Shown here: one piece after another, positions 61,930 to 64,000 of the stretch
Layout: every line of letters starts with the position of its first letter
Position numbering within the stretch: the stretch's first letter is position 1
NCBI RefSeq assembly: GCF_037137075.1
Contig: NZ_JBBBNV010000007.1
Location: 1-64,000 of the forward strand
DNA from: JBBBNV01 sp037137075
GTDB lineage: Bacteria > Bacillota > Bacilli > Paenibacillales > NBRC-103111
Direction of reading: 5' to 3'
DNA length: 64,000 nucleotides
Notes under the pieces: model-generated
Told to the model about the DNA's origin: nothing
Databases searched by the model: none
What the model saw: the letters and a program-made list of their open reading frames with translations, nothing else
Translations under genes and position numbers: made by a program

Positions 61930-63804
61930 ATGGTGACAAGAATTACGGGCCTGAGCTCCGGTATGGATATTGACGGCCTAATCTCAAAGCTGATGACAGC
62001 CGAACGGGAGCCTCTGAACAAGCTAAATCGAAAGCAGCAATCACTGACTTGGAAAACCGATGCTTATCGCACGATTAATACGAAAATTTCATCCTTCCGT
62101 TCCTCCTTCTCCACCCTCCGATTCGGGAGCTCGTGGACTCAAACGGCCGCTACATCGTCGGATACCACGAAAGTGACAGTCACTACAGGCTCTACAGCTA
62201 CAGCCGGAACACATAACATTGTCGTTTCTGACCTGGCTAAAGCCGGCAGCTTGTACAGCAGCGGCCAAATATCAGACTCCAGCCTTATTTCGGACGGCAC
62301 TGTAGACAGCTATGCCATCAATGAAACCAGCAAAAACAACAAGCTGAGTGTCACTTTAGGCGGTGTAACCAGGACCGTCACCATCGCAGACGGAAGCTAT
62401 TCATCGGCCAGCGATATCGGAACAGCACTGCAATCTGCTATCGATACTGCGTTTGGGGCAAACCAGATTAAAGTCGACACTACATCGGGAAGCATTGAGC
62501 TCAAGCCCTTGGGGGCGACAGGATTTGAACCGCAACTGAGCGTCAAGGAGGTTTCCGGCTACACAGGGGTTAGCAACCTCGGATTTACGGAAGGTCAGGC
62601 CTTCAAGTTTGACGCAAGCGCCAAATTATCCACCCAGGCAGACAAGCTGACCAGCGCGCTCTCATCCGGAAGCTTCACCATTAACGGTCAGACTATAACG
62701 TTTGACCCAAGTACAGATTCGCTCAACTCGATTATTTCCAATGTAAACAACTCCTCCGCTGGGGTCAAAATGTCTTACGACTCTACTACCGATCGTATTT
62801 CTTTTACTACCAAATCAACCGGGGAAAATGCTGCGATTGATATTACAAACGATACATCGGGATTTACAGCTGCGTTTAAGCTGGCTAAGGTATCGGACGG
62901 ATCCGGGGGCTACACCAATTACTCCGCAGGTACCAGCGCAAGTGTTAAAATTGATGGTATTGAGGCCAAGTACGCCACCAACAGCTTTACCCAAAATGGC
63001 ATTACCTATAACCTACAAAATGTCACCGATTCCAGCGGCGTGAATATCACCTCCAGCATTGACACCGATGGCATCTACAAGAAAGTGGAGGAATTCGTAA
63101 GCCAATACAATGATGTGCTGTCCTCCATTAACTCGTTATTGAGTGAAACAAAATACCGGTCCTATCAGCCTCTGACTAGCGATGAAAAATCGGCCATGTC
63201 GGACAGCGACATTGAGCTGTGGGAAACGAAGGCCAAGAGCGGTCTATTGAAAAGCGACACGCTCCTGAGCTCATTTAGAACCAGCATCCGGGAAACCGTA
63301 TATTCTTCCGTCAGCACCGTGACCTCCGACAAAAACTCCCTATACTCGATTGGAGTTACGACAGGACAGTATGTTCGGGGCGATACTGCAAATCTCGGAA
63401 AGCTGGAGATAGACAGCGATAAGCTGAAGGCGGCGATTGAAGAAGATCCGCAAGCCGTCATTAATATGCTCACAAGTCAGACCTCACGCGATGAGAGTTC
63501 GACAACAGATCCGGCAATTAAAAGACAAATACGAAGTGAAAAAGGGATTTTCCAACGGCTGTACGAATCAGCGGATTCCGTTATCTCCAGTATCACCAAG
63601 GCCGCTGGAACAACCACCAACGGATACGATAACGTAGCCTACTCACTTGGAAAACAAATCCACGATATTGAGAACCAGATTGACGTTTGGGAGGACAAGC
63701 TGGTTAAGAAAGAAGACCGATACTACACCATGTTCTCCGCCATGGAAAAAGCGATTTCCAAGGGGAACTCCCAATTATCCGCATTACAAAGCTTCATGTC
63801 GTAA
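61930..63804 (+). CDS. fliD: flagellar filament cap protein FliD
   Basis: 624 residues, longer than the usual ~500 owing to a larger Ser/Thr/Gly-rich middle. N-terminal FliD domain MVTRITGLSSGMDIDGLISKLMTAEREPLNKL and TDAYRTINTKI; C-terminal coiled coil NQIDVWEDKLVKKEDRYYTMFSAMEKAISKGNSQLSALQSFM. It caps the growing filament and folds flagellin subunits; the middle domain is surface-exposed and variable. GGGAGGG precedes the ATG. fliS does not follow; a convergent gene does. Confidence 0.95.
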   Translation: MVTRITGLSSGMDIDGLISKLMTAEREPLNKLNRKQQSLTWKTDAYRTINTKISSFRSSFSTLRFGSSWTQTAATSSDTTKVTVTTGSTATAGTHNIVVSDLAKAGSLYSSGQISDSSLISDGTVDSYAINETSKNNKLSVTLGGVTRTVTIADGSYSSASDIGTALQSAIDTAFGANQIKVDTTSGSIELKPLGATGFEPQLSVKEVSGYTGVSNLGFTEGQAFKFDASAKLSTQADKLTSALSSGSFTINGQTITFDPSTDSLNSIISNVNNSSAGVKMSYDSTTDRISFTTKSTGENAAIDITNDTSGFTAAFKLAKVSDGSGGYTNYSAGTSASVKIDGIEAKYATNSFTQNGITYNLQNVTDSSGVNITSSIDTDGIYKKVEEFVSQYNDVLSSINSLLSETKYRSYQPLTSDEKSAMSDSDIELWETKAKSGLLKSDTLLSSFRTSIRETVYSSVSTVTSDKNSLYSIGVTTGQYVRGDTANLGKLEIDSDKLKAAIEEDPQAVINMLTSQTSRDESSTTDPAIKRQIRSEKGIFQRLYESADSVISSITKAAGTTTNGYDNVAYSLGKQIHDIENQIDVWEDKLVKKEDRYYTMFSAMEKAISKGNSQLSALQSFMS

Positions 63805-63826
63805 CCAGTAAAATATGCTATATACG

Positions 63827-63858
63827 AAAAGGGTCTTCGCTTTAGCGGAGACCCTTTT
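63827..63858. terminator. bidirectional terminator after fliD
   Basis: AAAAGGGTCTTCGC/GCGGAGACCCTTTT, a 14-bp stem with one G-U pair, with T-runs for both strands. Confidence 0.85.
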
Positions 63859-63868
63859 GTATTGGCGA

Positions 63869-64000
63869 TTAGCGCTGCTTGTCGAAAAAGTAACCCTCAG
63901 TTTGAGTATACGCATCCTGATAATACCTTCTGGTCAAGTGCGTATTTTGCATTTGCTTCATTTCAACCGACAATTTCCCTTGAAACTCCTGCATCTTTTG
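63869..64000 (-). CDS. C-terminal part of an unidentified protein
   Basis: Open to the right edge on the minus strand; 43 codons are visible, rich in Gln, ending with ATTCACC-type codons for QTEGYFFDKQR before TAA at 63869. It is convergent with fliD and shares its terminator. No family is recognised from this fragment. Confidence 0.45.
   Translation of the reverse strand, partial: QKMQEFQGKLSVEMKQMQNTHLTRRYYQDAYTQTEGYFFDKQR

Noticed and set aside
1..64000. CRISPR array, tRNA genes, insertion sequences or prophage
   Set aside because: No regularly spaced repeats, tRNA cloverleaf sequences, transposases or phage structural genes were seen.

Overview
The window is a low-GC-phylum (Firmicutes) chromosome segment, most likely from Paenibacillus or a close Paenibacillaceae relative. 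The evidence is strong AGGAGG-type ribosome sites, frequent GTG/TTG starts, SigA-type promoters, spore-coat genes, long-form HPF, YitT, an AhrC/ArgR-type ARG box, a Bacillus-type LexA box, and gene order shared with Bacillus subtilis (uvrBA, minJ-ctpB-ftsXE, prfB-secA-hpf, fliD). Coding density is high and I see no phage, insertion sequence or CRISPR.

Layout. 1-564: 5' end of a 16S rRNA gene and its leader (minus strand). 565-6108: pcrB-pcrA-ligA. 6654-8480: a DUF3267 membrane protein and two CotF-like spore-coat genes. 8735-12964: a four-gene ABC-2/GldG-like exporter operon. 13280-15240: a DJ-1/PfpI protein and an OxdD-like oxalate decarboxylase. 15305-15346: four phased DnaA-box-like 9-mers. 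15462-19201: a U32 peptidase and a PfkB sugar kinase. 19417-26568: a five-gene plus-strand operon, with a sixth small gene hidden in it. 26771-31557: a sugar-phosphate isomerase/epimerase, a ferredoxin-type sulfite/nitrite reductase, an unknown gene and a TauE/SafE exporter. 31769-36772: uvrBA under a LexA-like box. 37000-44431: motAB-type stator genes, minJ-like, ctpB-like, an M23 hydrolase and ftsEX. 44632-46613: VanW and a solitary YvyF. 46914-55301: the full arginine operon argCJBDFGH. 55359-61599: yitT, prfB (with its programmed frameshift), secA, hpf and cspA. 61930-63804: fliD.

The most interesting part is 19510-26568. It encodes a membrane-anchored FG-GAP/VCBS-repeat protein, a carrier protein, a class II aminoacyl-tRNA-synthetase-like amino acid:[carrier protein] ligase, a DltD-like SGNH protein, a 36-residue DltX-like peptide ending FIYEGF, and a DltB-like MBOAT acyltransferase. 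This has the parts of the Dlt pathway (loader, carrier, MBOAT, C-terminal-tyrosine peptide, SGNH transferase), but the DltA adenylation enzyme is replaced by a tRNA-synthetase-derived ligase. It reads as an aminoacylation system for an extracytoplasmic polymer. I do not know a characterised example with this composition; substrate and target are not visible from sequence.

Other points worth following: a stem-loop repeat present in two distant intergenic copies with base changes that keep pairing, a 28-bp perfect palindrome in front of the isomerase gene, an oxalate decarboxylase with an altered active-site lid, and a SecA that lacks the C-terminal zinc motif.
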